A DNA stretch of 64,000 bases from Chaenocephalus aceratus (taxonomy: Eukaryota; Chordata; Actinopteri; Perciformes; Channichthyidae). Positions 44,931-56,100 of this stretch are shown in pieces. Each line of letters opens with the position of its first letter. Position 1 is the stretch's first letter. The notes under the pieces were generated by a model that saw only the letters and a program-made list of their open reading frames with translations, did not search any database and was not told where the DNA came from. The translations under genes and the position numbers were made by a program. The stretch is taken from contig CM043797.1 in the NCBI GenBank assembly GCA_023974075.1, forward strand, positions 37,882,145 through 37,946,144. Direction: 5' to 3'.

Positions 44931-46756
44931 CTATTAATGACTTTGCAGCGTCACCAGTGCTGGCTCAGGAGCTGTAATCTCTATGTTCTCTCCTGCAGTC
45001 CTCTGTGAAACAATAAATCTGACTCTGCTCTGCAACACAAAACACTTAATGATCCCCCCCCCCGCCCCCTGCTCTTAAGCTGTCTCTCTATATGACATGC
45101 TGTTTCATCATTAACTTCTGAATAAAGTGTGACTACCTGCTGCGATCAGAGACTGAGAAGACGGAGCATCAGGTGGTTAGACGTCGTGTGGTTGTGGTGT
45201 CCAGAGGTTGAATTCAAATTAATAAATATCTTTCTGCGGGGGAGAAAACGCTATAAAGCAATATAAAAAAAGACTCTCAGGCCACATGCTGCAAAGATGG
45301 ATGTCGTTCTGCGAGCTGACCTACATACGCAGAAGGTTCCTTGCAAAACAAGATATCCACTTAAGGGAAAAGAAGTGACACCTCCTGCTGCTGACAGGAT
45401 TGAACCGGGGCCAGCATGAAAGAAAACTGTTTCTGGACCTGAATCAGAGCTGCCTCGACTCAGGCAGTGGTGGCGAAGTACTGAGATCATTTACTAATTA
45501 AAGGGGCTAAAGAAAAAAGCTTACAGAAAAGGTCATGCATTGGACAACACCAAAAGTAAGTAATCAGAACATTGTAGGCCTACAAGTGGCCAACGCAGAA
45601 CAATCGAAAAAAAACAAAAAAAACAAACCATGACTCACAAAATTAGATAATTACTTAAATGGTTATCGATGCTATTTAATTATTGATTGGCTAGATTATT
45701 CAACTTAACTGTTCTGGGTAATGTGTTGGCTAATTACATTCATAACAAAACATTATAGTTTCTTCTACATTAAACATTTCACTTAAAGCGTCAAATGAAA
45801 GGAAGACAAAAGTTCAATATATATATAATTGAGTAGGTCATATTTAAGTAAAGTACACCTCATAATTCAAAACAGAAATAGGTAAATGTACCTTTCCCAA
45901 GGTCACGTTTTATTGTCTGAAACAGGTACAGAATGCAGCAGGTGTTCAAAAGAGCAAAATACCTCTTTTGAATTCATGTCAGGCCAAACATGCGCCTGCT
46001 GGGAATTACTCAGAGACGCTGGAAGTGGCGCGTGCTGTTCCCGCTGTCACCTGAACACATCTGTACATTATCACATTTCTATTTTCCCCGCCTCTCAGGA
46101 AGTCGAGCGACAAAAGGATTCTGCACTCGAATAATTCGGTTGTACAAACAGAAATTACGTCATACCTCCTTTTGATCACTGTTTTCATGCGGGCAACATT
46201 TCTCCAAAACAAAAACAGGTAGTTTTGTCTTGCTTCTCCACCTGTTGATGTGTTGTCTTACTCTCCCCTTCGTCATTGCTCTGTTGCCATGGAAACCCCA
46301 GAACAGGAATGGGGGCAGCGCGATAATAAAAAGCGGCAGGACATGTTATCATCGCCTTCCTCCCACCAGCTTCGTCCCCGAATAGGAAGACAACTTTTTT
46401 TTTTGTATCATCTGCAACAGTGAAGAAGACGTAGCTTTTTTTTGCATTTTGTTTAAAAGAGCTCCGGATCTTTTGCTACGCACCGCCCACATGAATATGT
46501 GAAAACAGAGCAAAGGATGAAGCCTCCACACACTAAAACACACCATATCTTATATAATTCCTCATACTCTATAAAGCCATGAATGCAGTGGCTAAACATG
46601 ACCGAACACGGGTCCTCGTTTCACACTGAACCAACCTCAGGCCCTCCTTCAGCTACCACTACTATTTAGAAATATGTATGTATTTGACTTGCTTCCTTTG
46701 GTCACTATAACCCTTAAAGAACACACAGTTAGACATGCACTAAACAGTTTTGTACA
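44931..46756. other. Unassigned intronic sequence
   Basis: No exon, RNA gene or repeat with definable ends. Poly-C near 45053-45064 and A-rich runs near 45610 only. Confidence 0.45.
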
Positions 46757-46760
46757 TTAA

Positions 46761-47104
46761 AGGTGGGGTAGGTAAGTTTGAAAACCGGCTCGAGATCGCT
46801 AGAATTTGAAAATACACAACCGGAGAAAATCTGCTCACAGAGCCCCTCCTCCAACACACACGAACGCGCACATGACCAATGAGGGCACGAGATAAGTTTG
46901 TGCCCAGATGGAAAACTGACAGGCAGGTAGGCCAGCAGGTAGGTTGTACTTTTTACAGTATTACGGCTTCCACAGATGACATTTTTTTATGGATTTTTGT
47001 CAAAGCACTTCAGATATTCATTGCTATCGGATGTTAAGAGCATTCCATGGAATATAACAAAAAGTGTATCTCGAGCCGGTTTCTGAAACTTACCTACCCC
47101 ACCT
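46761..47104. mobile_element. AGGTGGGGTAGGTAA-family MITE, copy 6
   Basis: TTAA at 46757-46760 and 47105-47108; ends AGGTGGGGTAGGTAAGTTT and AAACTTACCTACCCCACCT. Small deletions in the centre relative to 13917-14274. Confidence 0.9.
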
Positions 47105-47108
47105 TTAA

Positions 47109-47709
47109 CGTTGTTTGACTGTAAGTGTAAATATGCATATTGACGTTGAATGTTATCTCGTTACCACTCTTATTTATTTTGTCTATTTTTTAACTGCAGT
47201 GAGAGTTGCCAAATAAATGTCTTTGCATGATGACCATAAAGATATATTCTATTCTATTCTTGAGGTGCCCCACACAACATTTTATTTTTCATATTTGTGA
47301 TTCTGATAAAGCGTATTTGTTTAAGTCGATGTCGATGAGCTGTTCACACATCATGACCTTCTCCTACGGCGTTAATGATCTCACTGAAAGCCTGCAGCCT
47401 GTATTGATTTAGTTAAAGGGTCTCCAAAAGAATCCTCCTTAATACAGGTCAAGAGTTCACTCCTTTCATCATGGTACCATAAATAATTAAACTCCGAACA
47501 ATAAGGAAAGTGCCGATATATTCTCTTCAAATAAGATCATACCGTAAGTACTGGTGAATCAGATAAAAAGGTCTAAATTAAATATATCCATTTTTTTTTT
47601 TTAAACGATGCGATAATTTCCGCCACCTCATGTTTCATGTTTTGTTCTATGACATAAAAGAGTGTGAGTAAATACCCAACTTGTGAATGTCTGAAGCTTT
47701 TATGTGTCT
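47109..47709. other. AT-rich intronic sequence, nothing recognised
   Basis: No feature identified. Confidence 0.45.
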
Positions 47710-47984
47710 TTAACCCTGTTGTCTTCGTTCCCCCCTTACTTTGGTGTTCACGGTCAAATTTGACCGGTCCTGTTTTAACTGCTATTACATTAACACAAAA
47801 ACCATTTATCATCACCACATTTCATTTAACACCCTTTCAAACTGTACACATTGTATCAGACTGCTGGTGTATATGAAACACTGCAGTAAATATACACAGA
47901 ACAGACACTGAACATGTATTGCGTGTGCCAGGTGTGATCCATGGGGGGGGAGGGGCACATAAGAGCGGGAAATGTGTCAAATTG

Positions 47985-48024
<40 letters not shown>

Positions 48025-48259
48025 TCTAGCATTACTATACTTGTGGGGACCTAAATCTGTTTACATAGTCACGTGTGGGGACTCGCCTCCCTTATGGGGA
48101 CAAATTGGAGGTCCCCATAAGGGGAATCATTAATTTTAGGGTGAAGACTTAGTTAGGATTAGGGTTAGGGTTAGGCATGTGTTGGTTATGGTTAAGGTTA
48201 GGATAAGTCTCCAGGAAATGCATGTAAGTCAATGTAATGTCCCCTGAAGTGATGTATAC

Positions 48260-48320
<61 letters not shown>

Positions 48321-48322
48321 TG

Positions 48323-48366
<44 letters not shown>

Positions 48367-48626
48367 TGTGCGTGTTGTATCTGATCCGGATGGTTACTAA
48401 TTCCTTTTCTTTATGGCAGTCATTTTTGACGGGGAACACCATGGTGTTACAAAGTTCACTAAATCATCCAAACTTCAATGAAAGTGGTGATCAGCAATTG
48501 TGTATGTTCAAATGTCTACTGTGAAGGATATCATGAAGCCTGAATGCAATCGAATGTAAAACAAAAAGTTATGATTGATGAAAGTAGTAAATCGGTCAGA
48601 TTTGACCCGAAGACAACAGGGGTAAA
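47710..48626. mobile_element. TTAA MITE (ACCCTCCTGTTG family) with a GTGGGGACC block, copy 3
   Basis: The left end TTAACCCTGTTGTCTTCG and right end GACCCGAAGACAACAGG are both slightly eroded. The order matches 968-2045: left body, GT tract (47984-48023), GTGGGGACC block (48024-48254), GT/GTGC tract (48260-48375), right body. Confidence 0.8.
48260..48375. repeat. (GT)n(GTGC)n microsatellite
   Basis: GT dinucleotides pass into about 20 GTGC tetranucleotides. The equivalent site at 1611-1793 is pure GT. Confidence 0.95.
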
Positions 48627-49430
48627 CCGTTAGCCGCCTTTAGCTTAGCGCGGTGGTGAGGAGAAGTCATGTGACCGTGATGTTTATAGCCCAACATTAG
48701 CTTTGTATACCTGCGATTGCATTTACGCTTCTAAAATCTAAAGCGGTGTTAATATATGGAGATTATTCTAGTTTGTCAGCATCAATAATGTACGTTTGCC
48801 CCAAAGCTAATTTTCTATACATTTCTAAAACCATCTAAGAAAAAAGAGAGGCCTTGAAATGCTACATGTGTTCGTAGGAGTTTGAAAGATAAGGAAAGGC
48901 ACACTCCGTCAGTTTCATAGCGACTCCTCAGTCACTCCTTTCCCAGCGAACACTCTCCATGAATAGTCCTCACAGCTACAGGCTGCCTGCATGAGAGTCG
49001 TCCATCCTCTGAATACACAACACATGTGTGTGTATGGGCAGATTTTAAATGTGACTCAATACAAAACAACAAAACAACTGTGTGTGAGGAGGAAGCCGTT
49101 GACGCTGAGCCAGAGAGGAGGCGGCAACAGGAGGGAAGACGAACATAATTAATGGACTTGTTTATTGTATTTTGCTTAATTTAAAACTGTATTTTTAATA
49201 TTATGTTTAATTAGTATGAATCCAAGAGAGAGTAATGATGCCGTAGTGACATCAAATCAACATCAGGTTGTATTTGTATATTTTTTGAATACTATGTCTT
49301 TGGTAAATAAATAAATTAATGCTTTCTTTGAGGATGCATTTTCTGTTCATCGAAATCACCATCGCACTTGAGTAACTGGTAGACTACTGGATTGTATTTG
49401 TGCCTGTGTTTGGAATAAAGGGTAAAATGG
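48627..49430. other. Unassigned sequence; dispersed repeat at its left end
   Basis: 48628-48870 is related to 43225-43480. The rest is unassigned. Confidence 0.4.
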
Positions 49431-49438
49431 CGCATGGG

Positions 49439-50754
49439 CAGGCCCGCCTTAACCTGCCATCAGGCCCTGGGGCTGATAGGTTTTGTAGGCCCCCTATTTA
49501 AACAACAAATGAAAGTCATTATAGCCTCGGCAGGCTCTGTGATCGCACTTCTCCACTCTGCTCTGCGTGCGCCTGGTCCTCTCCTCCAGATGAGTGACGT
49601 ATCGGGCCTCCCTCATGTATTTGTCCGGTTGCCGTTGGCTCCCCTCCACGTAGCAAGTCCTCGTCGTCCTCTCATCTCCTCCAACAGATAATGTCCCTCC
49701 TGTCTGTTTTTCCTCTACCGCTTCTCCATCGCTATCAGAACCAGACGGCCTACTTGGCTCCGAGGCCCCGCGGCCGGCACCGCTACTGCTCGGTACAGAA
49801 CTCATCTGTCCTTCCTCCTCATCCCGGCCTACAGGTTTAAAATAACCTGGAAGCTTCGGCATGTTTTGTAATAGCTGCTTGTCTCGAAACTCCTTTTCCC
49901 TCAACAATTTCCTTTCCCGAGCGCCACTCTCAAACTTTTTCTTCTCAAACTTTTTCTCCTAAACAACCTTCATCTGTCACTCAATCACTCGCAATTTGAA
50001 TAAGTCACATGTGAAACATATTCTCATTCTGATTGGCTGTTAAGTGGTGCCCACGGACTGTTTCGGAGTCATCTCTGGAATCCATCGATCTGATTGATTA
50101 GCGGAGCAAATGATCAAAATACTACGGAGGGAAGATTTTCGTTTGGATTACTGGTCTGGGGGAAGCTCGCGAGTGTGTGTTTGTGTATTTTTGCGTTTGT
50201 GTGTATTGTGTTTGTTTCCCGGGGAAAACACTCACGAGAAACACCGGCTGTTGTTATGCCTGCTGTGACGTCAAGTTACTCCGTTCTCCGCTTGTAATTA
50301 TGCCGAAGCTTCAACGTTGATTTATCATCTGAATTTGCCGAAACAATTTTAATATTCTGAAAGCCAAGACTTGTTTAATTGAAATCACATAAAAACAAAC
50401 TGTAACGGACCCTGCCGTGTTATCTATGATTACTATACGCCTTACATTCATAATGTCAGCCGGAGGGAGGGGGGGCGGCGCTGTGGAAGAGCAGATTGCG
50501 AGGGAGAGGTGCCTGTCTTCGTCCCTTTACAAGCTTCAAAAATGTATTTATCGTGTGATTTTGGAAATAAAAGTTTCATATTCTGAAAGCCAAGACTTTG
50601 TTTATTTAAATGTTTTTTAAAAACATCCGAAAAAAAAACTTTTTTTTTTAAATTACATTATTTTTTTTAAACTTTTTTGGCTCATGATAGGCCCCTGATC
50701 TCCGTAGGCCCCTGGGCTTCAGCCCAGGTCAGCCCGTGCATTAAGGCGGCCCTG
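49439..50754 (-). mobile_element. hAT-type element, 1316 bp, with a transposase-start remnant
   Basis: It begins CAGGCCCGCCTTAACC and ends TTAAGGCGGCCCTG. Perfect 8-bp TSDs CGCATGGG at 49431-49438 and 50755-50762 frame it. The second, longer-diverged copy starts at 53633. Only the N-terminal part of a transposase-like protein remains, so it is non-autonomous. Confidence 0.92.
49494..49966 (-). pseudogene. hAT transposase-like N-terminal fragment
   Basis: The frame reads KFESGARERKLLREKEFRD, then LLQNMPKLPGYFKPVGRDEE, then an acidic, Ser-rich stretch (EEEGQMSSVPSSSG to SGSDSDGEAVEE). A basic, Lys-rich start followed by LPKLxxFF and a Ser/acidic linker is what I recall before the TTF-type zinc finger in ZMYM1/TTF hAT-derived proteins. 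No zinc finger or RNase-H-like catalytic domain follows. It stays open from about 49966 through the ATG at 49907 to 49494. The homologous frame at 53700-54120 is broken. Confidence 0.55.
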
Positions 50755-50801
50755 CGCATGGGCAGGGGTATTTAGATGACCTCACCGTTTACAGGTGCGG
50801 G

Positions 50802-51017
50802 CAGGGGGCGGGAGGGACTACAAATCAGCCCGGGACTCTCGACCGGCCCACTCGGTACCGCGCGGCCCACCTCGGTACCGCAAGTAAATACCGCTAGTAC
50901 ATTATCGAGGGGGGGGGAGGGGTTGCTAGTGACTTATCCGACAGGCCCACATCGTCCGACCGGCCCACTTCAGTACCGGCCCATCGCCCGAACGTCCCGA
51001 TGGCCAGTCCGCCCCTG
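50802..51017. mobile_element. Possible hAT-type MITE, 216 bp
   Basis: It begins CAGGGGGCGGGAGGGAC and ends GGCCAGTCCGCCCCTG. The flanks GGTGCGGG and GGTGCGGC form a 7-of-8 TSD. The inverted ends match imperfectly, so this is less certain. The interior repeats ACCGGCCCAC-like pieces. Confidence 0.5.
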
Positions 51018-51249
51018 GGTGCGGCTGGTTGAGGCAGTGTAAGCAGTTTCCGACCGCGTTTCCAACACACGCTGTTTTGGGGTTTCATAAATGGTATTAA
51101 TAACAAGAATGTCGTGGTTGTAATTGGAGAGCGTACGCGTCTAACTAAAAACTACACGGTGTCAATCCATGGTGATATTGAGTGGCAATAGTCACCACAG
51201 AACTGATTTGTGTTTCATCCCGTTTAGCCCTTTGCAACTTTTATCTGGA

Positions 51250-51810
51250 CTGCCTGCAGCCACAATAATTAGACATTTCTAAACCGGTGAATTAGCTGAA
51301 AGAAATTGGTGGCTATTCAGAGAGCTCAGAAGTGTCAAAGAAAAATGTGTGATCGAGAGCCAAACACATCCCGATGCCAAAATAAAAATACTTATTTTAC
51401 AAATTCAGCTGTGTGACTTCCACCTCAAACACATGCACACACCCCTCTTCACACACACTTGTTTATCAGATCCTGAAATAACTTATAGCTTATCTTACGT
51501 CACCATTTGTGTTTCGCTGTTTTGTAGCTGCAGCCGGGTAGCTCGCTAGCTCCATAGGTAGATGATATCCACATTGTTAACCCCAATTATTTTGGGCAGT
51601 TATGAGCAAACAATTAGACATATGTAACCTGTTGAATAAGCTGAAACATTGCTGGCGATTCAGAGATTTGAAAACGTAATAGGCCAAGAAAATGAAAATA
51701 TCTCGATTCAGCTTGTGTGTGTGTGTGAGAGGTGGAAGTCACACACACAAGCTGAATCGAGATATTTTCATTTGTCACACCCCTGACACACACACTCATT
51801 ATGTTGACAG
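51250..51810. repeat. Diverged local duplication with a perfect inverted repeat
   Basis: About 51250-51480 and 51595-51810 share ATAATTAGACATTT/ACAATTAGACATAT, TGAATTAGCTGAAA/TGAATAAGCTGAAA, GATTCAGAGA-like and ATTCAGCT-GTGTGACTTCC pieces. In the second copy AAATGAAAATATCTCGATTC onward is repeated inverted at about 51690-51772. Confidence 0.65.
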
Positions 51811-52480
51811 CAGCAGCAACAACAAGGAGGCGGATCATTAGAAGTGACAGCACGGAGACGGTGTCAGAGGGTTATTATAGGGGTGAAGTGCTGCTGAGCT
51901 GCTGAGCTGCTCGGCCCGTTTTTACAGCGTACTGCGCACCGTGACACTACTCGCTGCTCCATTAAAAATATATAAATAGCAACAAGGGCAGACAAGAAGC
52001 GGTACCAAAAAAAACAACCTAAACTGAACCCCTGGGAAAACAGGAATGACTTATTTTCTATCCAGGACAGAGAGAGGAAAGTCACAGCAGACTCACAAAG
52101 ATTTAGGAGGCCATGACGCAGAGATAAGAGCGCTGTCCGCAGTACGCCTTAAAGGTGATGTGAGGAACTGATCAGACTGTATTTAAGGACACGAGGTATA
52201 AAATATGACTGAAGTAACACATTTCTTTATTAAATTGTCACTGGCAGAGCTGTGCATGTTGCCTTCAAAATGTTTAACGCTGTTCCTGTTCAATTGTCTT
52301 ATGAATAACATTTTATTATGCATTCATCTGCTTAATGGTAAGATAAATGCGACATTTAGATTTTTAGGGATTTATTTAAGTTGTTGTAAAGTGACCTGAA
52401 ATATGTGGCATTTACCGTTTAAACAAAAGCGATCTTTGAGCTTCATGGCAATCGTGTCTTAAAAGCGCACTTTTTCTAAT
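51811..52480. other. Unassigned intronic sequence
   Basis: No recognised feature. Confidence 0.45.
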
Positions 52481-52484
52481 GGTC

Positions 52485-52575
52485 AGCAGGGGGCGACTCC
52501 TCTGGCTGCAAAAATAAGTCTGATTGAATAGAAGTCTCTGAGGGAATGAACACACTTGTAACTTCATGTATTACC
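52485..52575. repeat. CAGCAGGGGGCGACTC-family fragment
   Basis: CAGCAGGGGGCGACTCCTCT and GAATAGAAGTCTCTGAGGGA match the start of 3132-3770. Confidence 0.75.
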
Positions 52576-52583
52576 TAATTTAA

Positions 52584-52952
52584 AGGGCCCATGTCATGCT
52601 TTTCCGGTTATCACCCGTCCCCTTGTGTTATGAAGCTTTTTCTGCATGTGAACGGTCTGCAGAGTCACAAACCCTCAAAGTACACCCTGTAGCGAGTAAA
52701 ACTCTAACACAGAGAAGACCTGTCTGCTGCCCCAGAACGCCTCGTTGGGGATTCCTCTTTTTTCATTGTTTTCTTCCTGGATACAGTGACGTGCCCATAC
52801 CCAAATGGACCAATCCGTGGAGCCGTTATGTTAAGTCCGTGGATTGGTCCAAATTGACCAATCGGCAGACTTGCTCACACACACACTCAATCTTTTCTCA
52901 GCTGCAGCTCCGCCGATTTCTCCTCCCTGGCGGCGGGACGCGGCGAGGCTGT
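52584..52952. mobile_element. AGGTCCCGTGTCA-family TTAA MITE, truncated reverse copy
   Basis: TTAA at 52580-52583, then AGGGCCCATGTCATGC and the reverse of the right half of 12133-12893 (GTTATCACCCGTC, GCAGAAAAACC-like, CCCAGAACGCCTCG). The distal end is lost at the element starting near 52953. Confidence 0.72.
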
Positions 52953-53497
52953 GGCCGTTTCTCAATCTCGAGGATGCTGGCTTGGTAGTCGCGTACTTCA
53001 AAGTCACTTCCTTCAGAAAAGAAGCCAGTATGCTTCCAAGCCACGGCTTCGGAAAACGAAGAAGAATGGAACAGGCTAACAAGTGTGCCACTCGGTTTCA
53101 ACATAAACTGTACCGAAAATAAATGCTTCACGATGTCTATCTAATTATGAACTTGCTTTACTTTCACGGAACACATTTTTGTTAATAACAAATTTAACAA
53201 AGTAATATATTTACCAACACATGTTCTACGCCACTATATTTAAATGTGTGCTGCGTCGGTTCAGCCATTCTCCGCAAGGGTTTTTGAAATTGGTCCGTGC
53301 GCAAAGCATTGTGGGGATTTTAAGGACGCGAAGTCTACCCATGTGCAGCCTCGAAATTACCCCCAAACCGAGGACGCGGCCTCGGTGGAATTCCAAGTAT
53401 GGTGGAGATTGGAACAGTCCTTCGGCGGCACTCGATGACGTAGCATCCTTGAAATATTGGCTTGGAAGCCAGTATCCTCGAGATTGAGAAACGGCCC
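52953..53497. mobile_element. TIR element (GGCCGTTTCTCAATCTCGAG ends), about 545 bp
   Basis: GGCCGTTTCTCAATCTCGAG followed by GATGCTGGCTTGG on the left is mirrored by CTCGAGATTGAGAAACGGCC preceded by CCAGTATC on the right, over 30 bp of inverted ends. The TSD is unclear, possibly 3 bp. No coding region is recognised. Confidence 0.72.
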
Positions 53498-53527
53498 GTG
53501 AGCACACACACAAGCTCCCAGCCAGGC

Positions 53528-53543
53528 TGTGTGTGCGTGTGTA

Positions 53544-53606
<63 letters not shown>
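53528..53606. repeat. (GT)n microsatellite
   Basis: A GT array of about 75 bp between the preceding TIR element and the hAT copy at 53633. Confidence 0.95.
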
Positions 53607-53607
<1 letters not shown>

Positions 53608-53632
53608 CGGGCTGGGCCACTGGGCTCATAAG

Positions 53633-54655
53633 CAGGCCCGCCTTAACCTGCCATCAGGCCCTGGGGCTGATAGGTTTTGTAGGCCCCCTATTTAAACAAA
53701 CAAATGAAAGTCATTTATAGCCTCTGCAGGCTCTGTGATCGCACTTCTCCACTCTGCTCTGCGCGCGCCTGGTCCTCTCCTCCAGATGAGTGACGTATCG
53801 GGCCTCCCTCATGTCTGGTTGCCGTTGGCTCCCCTCCACGTAGCATGTCCTCGTCGTCCTCTCCATCTCCTCCAACAGATAATGTCCCTCCTGTCTGTTT
53901 TTCCTCTCCCGCTACTACTCATCGCTATCAGAACCAGACGGCCTACTTGGCTCCGAGGCCCCGCGGCCGGCACCGCTACTGCTCGGTACAGAACTAATCT
54001 GTCCTTCCTCCTCATCCGGCCTACAGGTTTAAAATAACCTGTAAGCTTCGAATTTTTTGTAATAGCTGCTTGTCTCGAAACTCCTTTTCCCTCAACAATT
54101 TCCTTTCCCGAGCGCCACTCTCAAACTTTTTCTCCTATTTAACCTTCATCTGTCACTCAATCACTCTGCATTTGAATAAGTCACATGTGAAACATATTCT
54201 CATTGGCTGTTAAGTGGTGCCCACTGACTGTTTCGGAGTCATCTCTGGAATCCATCGATCTGATTGATTAGCGGAGCAAATGATCAAAATACTACGGAGG
54301 GAAGATATTTTAGTTTGGATTACTGGTCTGGGGGAAGCTCACGAGTGTGTGTGTTTGTGTATTTTTGCGTGTATTGTGTTTGTTTCCCGGGGAAAACCCT
54401 CACGAGAAACACCGGCTGTTGTTGTGCCTGCTGTGACGTCAAGTTACTCCGTTCTCCGCTTGTAATTATGCCGTCACAAGCTGCAAAGTTGTATTTATCA
54501 TCTGAATTTGCCGAAACAAGTTTAATATTCTGAAAAGCAAGACTTTTGTTTAATTGAAATCAGATGGAAACAACTGTAACGGACCCTGCCGTGTTATCTA
54601 CCATTACTATACGCCTTACATTCATAATGTCGGCCGGAGGGAGGGGGAGTGAGTG
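53633..54655 (-). mobile_element. hAT-type element, second copy of 49439-50754, right end lost
   Basis: It starts CAGGCCCGCCTTAACCTGCC and follows copy 1 through ATTACTATACGCCTTACATT and GGAGGGAGGG. It then departs into ACTCGGACTCG sequence at about 54656. The transposase-like frame is disrupted by indels here. Confidence 0.85.
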
Positions 54656-55675
54656 CAGAGATGGAGTACTCGAGTCCTGGACTCGGACTCGATCGGACTT
54701 GAGTGCCGATTTTCGGGACTCGTGACTTGACTCGGACTCGCGCACTGATTGACGCGACTCGGACTCGTGAATTCTCGCACAGGATGACTTGGACTCGGAC
54801 TCGGAATCGTGAATTCCCCCCCCCCACGATGACTCGGACTCGACTCGTACATTGACGCTCCGACTTGGACTCGGACTCGAGCACATTTTCTCTGGAGTCT
54901 GATGTCCTCTATCCTGTATGGCGAGTTCACGTACTGGGCCCCGCTGTTCCAGTCTAGAGATGTCTACAGACACACCCCGCATCGTGCTGTATGCTTTCAC
55001 ACATTCTGCTTCCACATTAGAAAAGAAGCAAAATGCTCGTTATGTGGAAACAATATAGAAGAGAAGGCTCCGTAACACATTACTCTAAGGATCGAGTTCA
55101 GACATATAGGCTGTCTTGAACACTATCATCAGAGTAACGTGATCTAATCAATAAATAAAGATTCAGCCGATAACGAAAGCACATACTTAACATGCAGAAT
55201 GACATCATTTTGCATGTTAAGTAGCCATGTGCTTTCTGGGGATAAATCTTTATAAACTGATTTAACCCGTAAAAGTTCCTTCAAAATAAGAGTCCCAATC
55301 TTATTACTATCAAAATAAAAGTGCAAAACGAAAACTTTACCATAGGAAAATATTGGCATACAAATATAATCACTTCTCTAAAAGGTAACCTCATTTTAAA
55401 TATAGTTTATTTATATATAATAATAATAATATTAGAAATAAGCTTTATATTTGTATAGCACCTATTACAAGAATTGTAGCCAAAGTCGCTTCACAGCAGT
55501 TCAATAGACAGGATAACAGCAATGTAGAGGAGCAGCTACATTTCACACACATATATCCACGAAGATTAATACATGAAGACTTGTGACTCGGACTCTTCTT
55601 AAGTGACTCGGAATTGGACTCGGACTCGAACACAGGTAATGATGACTCGGACTCGGACTCGACTTGGACACTCCT
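54656..55675. repeat. ACTCGGACTCG-rich dispersed repeat, possibly one element
   Basis: CAGAGATGGAGTACTCGAG then GACTCGGACTCG-type motifs fill 54656-54890, and the same motif returns at 55578-55675. The first boundary interrupts the hAT copy at 53633, the second an AGGTCCCGTGTCA MITE. The whole interval may be one insertion, but no TSD was found. An imperfect inverted repeat (AAGCACATACTTAACATGCA and its reverse) lies at 55178-55234. Confidence 0.5.
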
Positions 55676-55852
55676 TGGGAGTAGGAACTCCAACAAAGCC
55701 GTTTAGGACAGAGAGTGAATACACATACTACAGAGATGCTGTATGAGAAACCAATGTGAGTTTGGAAAATTGCACAATATAAATCTATTCTAGTCGACCT
55801 CAACAATGGAATTATGATCAGTAGAAATGGCCGTGACATGGACCTTTAAAAT
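55676..55852. mobile_element. AGGTCCCGTGTCA-family TTAA MITE, terminal fragment
   Basis: GAGAAACCAATGTGAG, CTAGTCGACCTCAACAATGG and GCCGTGACATGGACCTTTAA are the reverse of 12129-12310. Confidence 0.8.
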
Positions 55853-55875
55853 TTCCAAGAGGTGTTTATGGTCTC

Positions 55876-56100
55876 ATTTGTACGTGATAGGCTACGGGGC
55901 GGGACATCTCTAAGCGGTTGACCAATCACAACAGAACCCGCCAGCTAACCAATCAGAGCAGACTGGGCTCTGGTTTCAGACAGAGGGTGAAAAGAGGCAG
56001 TGTGAGAAAAATAAAGAGCTTTTTGAACATTAAAGCATGGAGACATGTCCCAGGAGACATGTCCCAGGAGAGACACTACATACAAGTAAGAACCTGAACA
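55876..56100. mobile_element. AGAGGCCCTAT-family MITE, internal fragment
   Basis: CGTGATAGGCTACGGGGCGG through AACCAATCAGAGCAGACTGG to AACATTAAAGCATGGAGACA matches 27185-27362. The minisatellite position holds two copies of GGAGACATGTCCCA. Confidence 0.8.
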
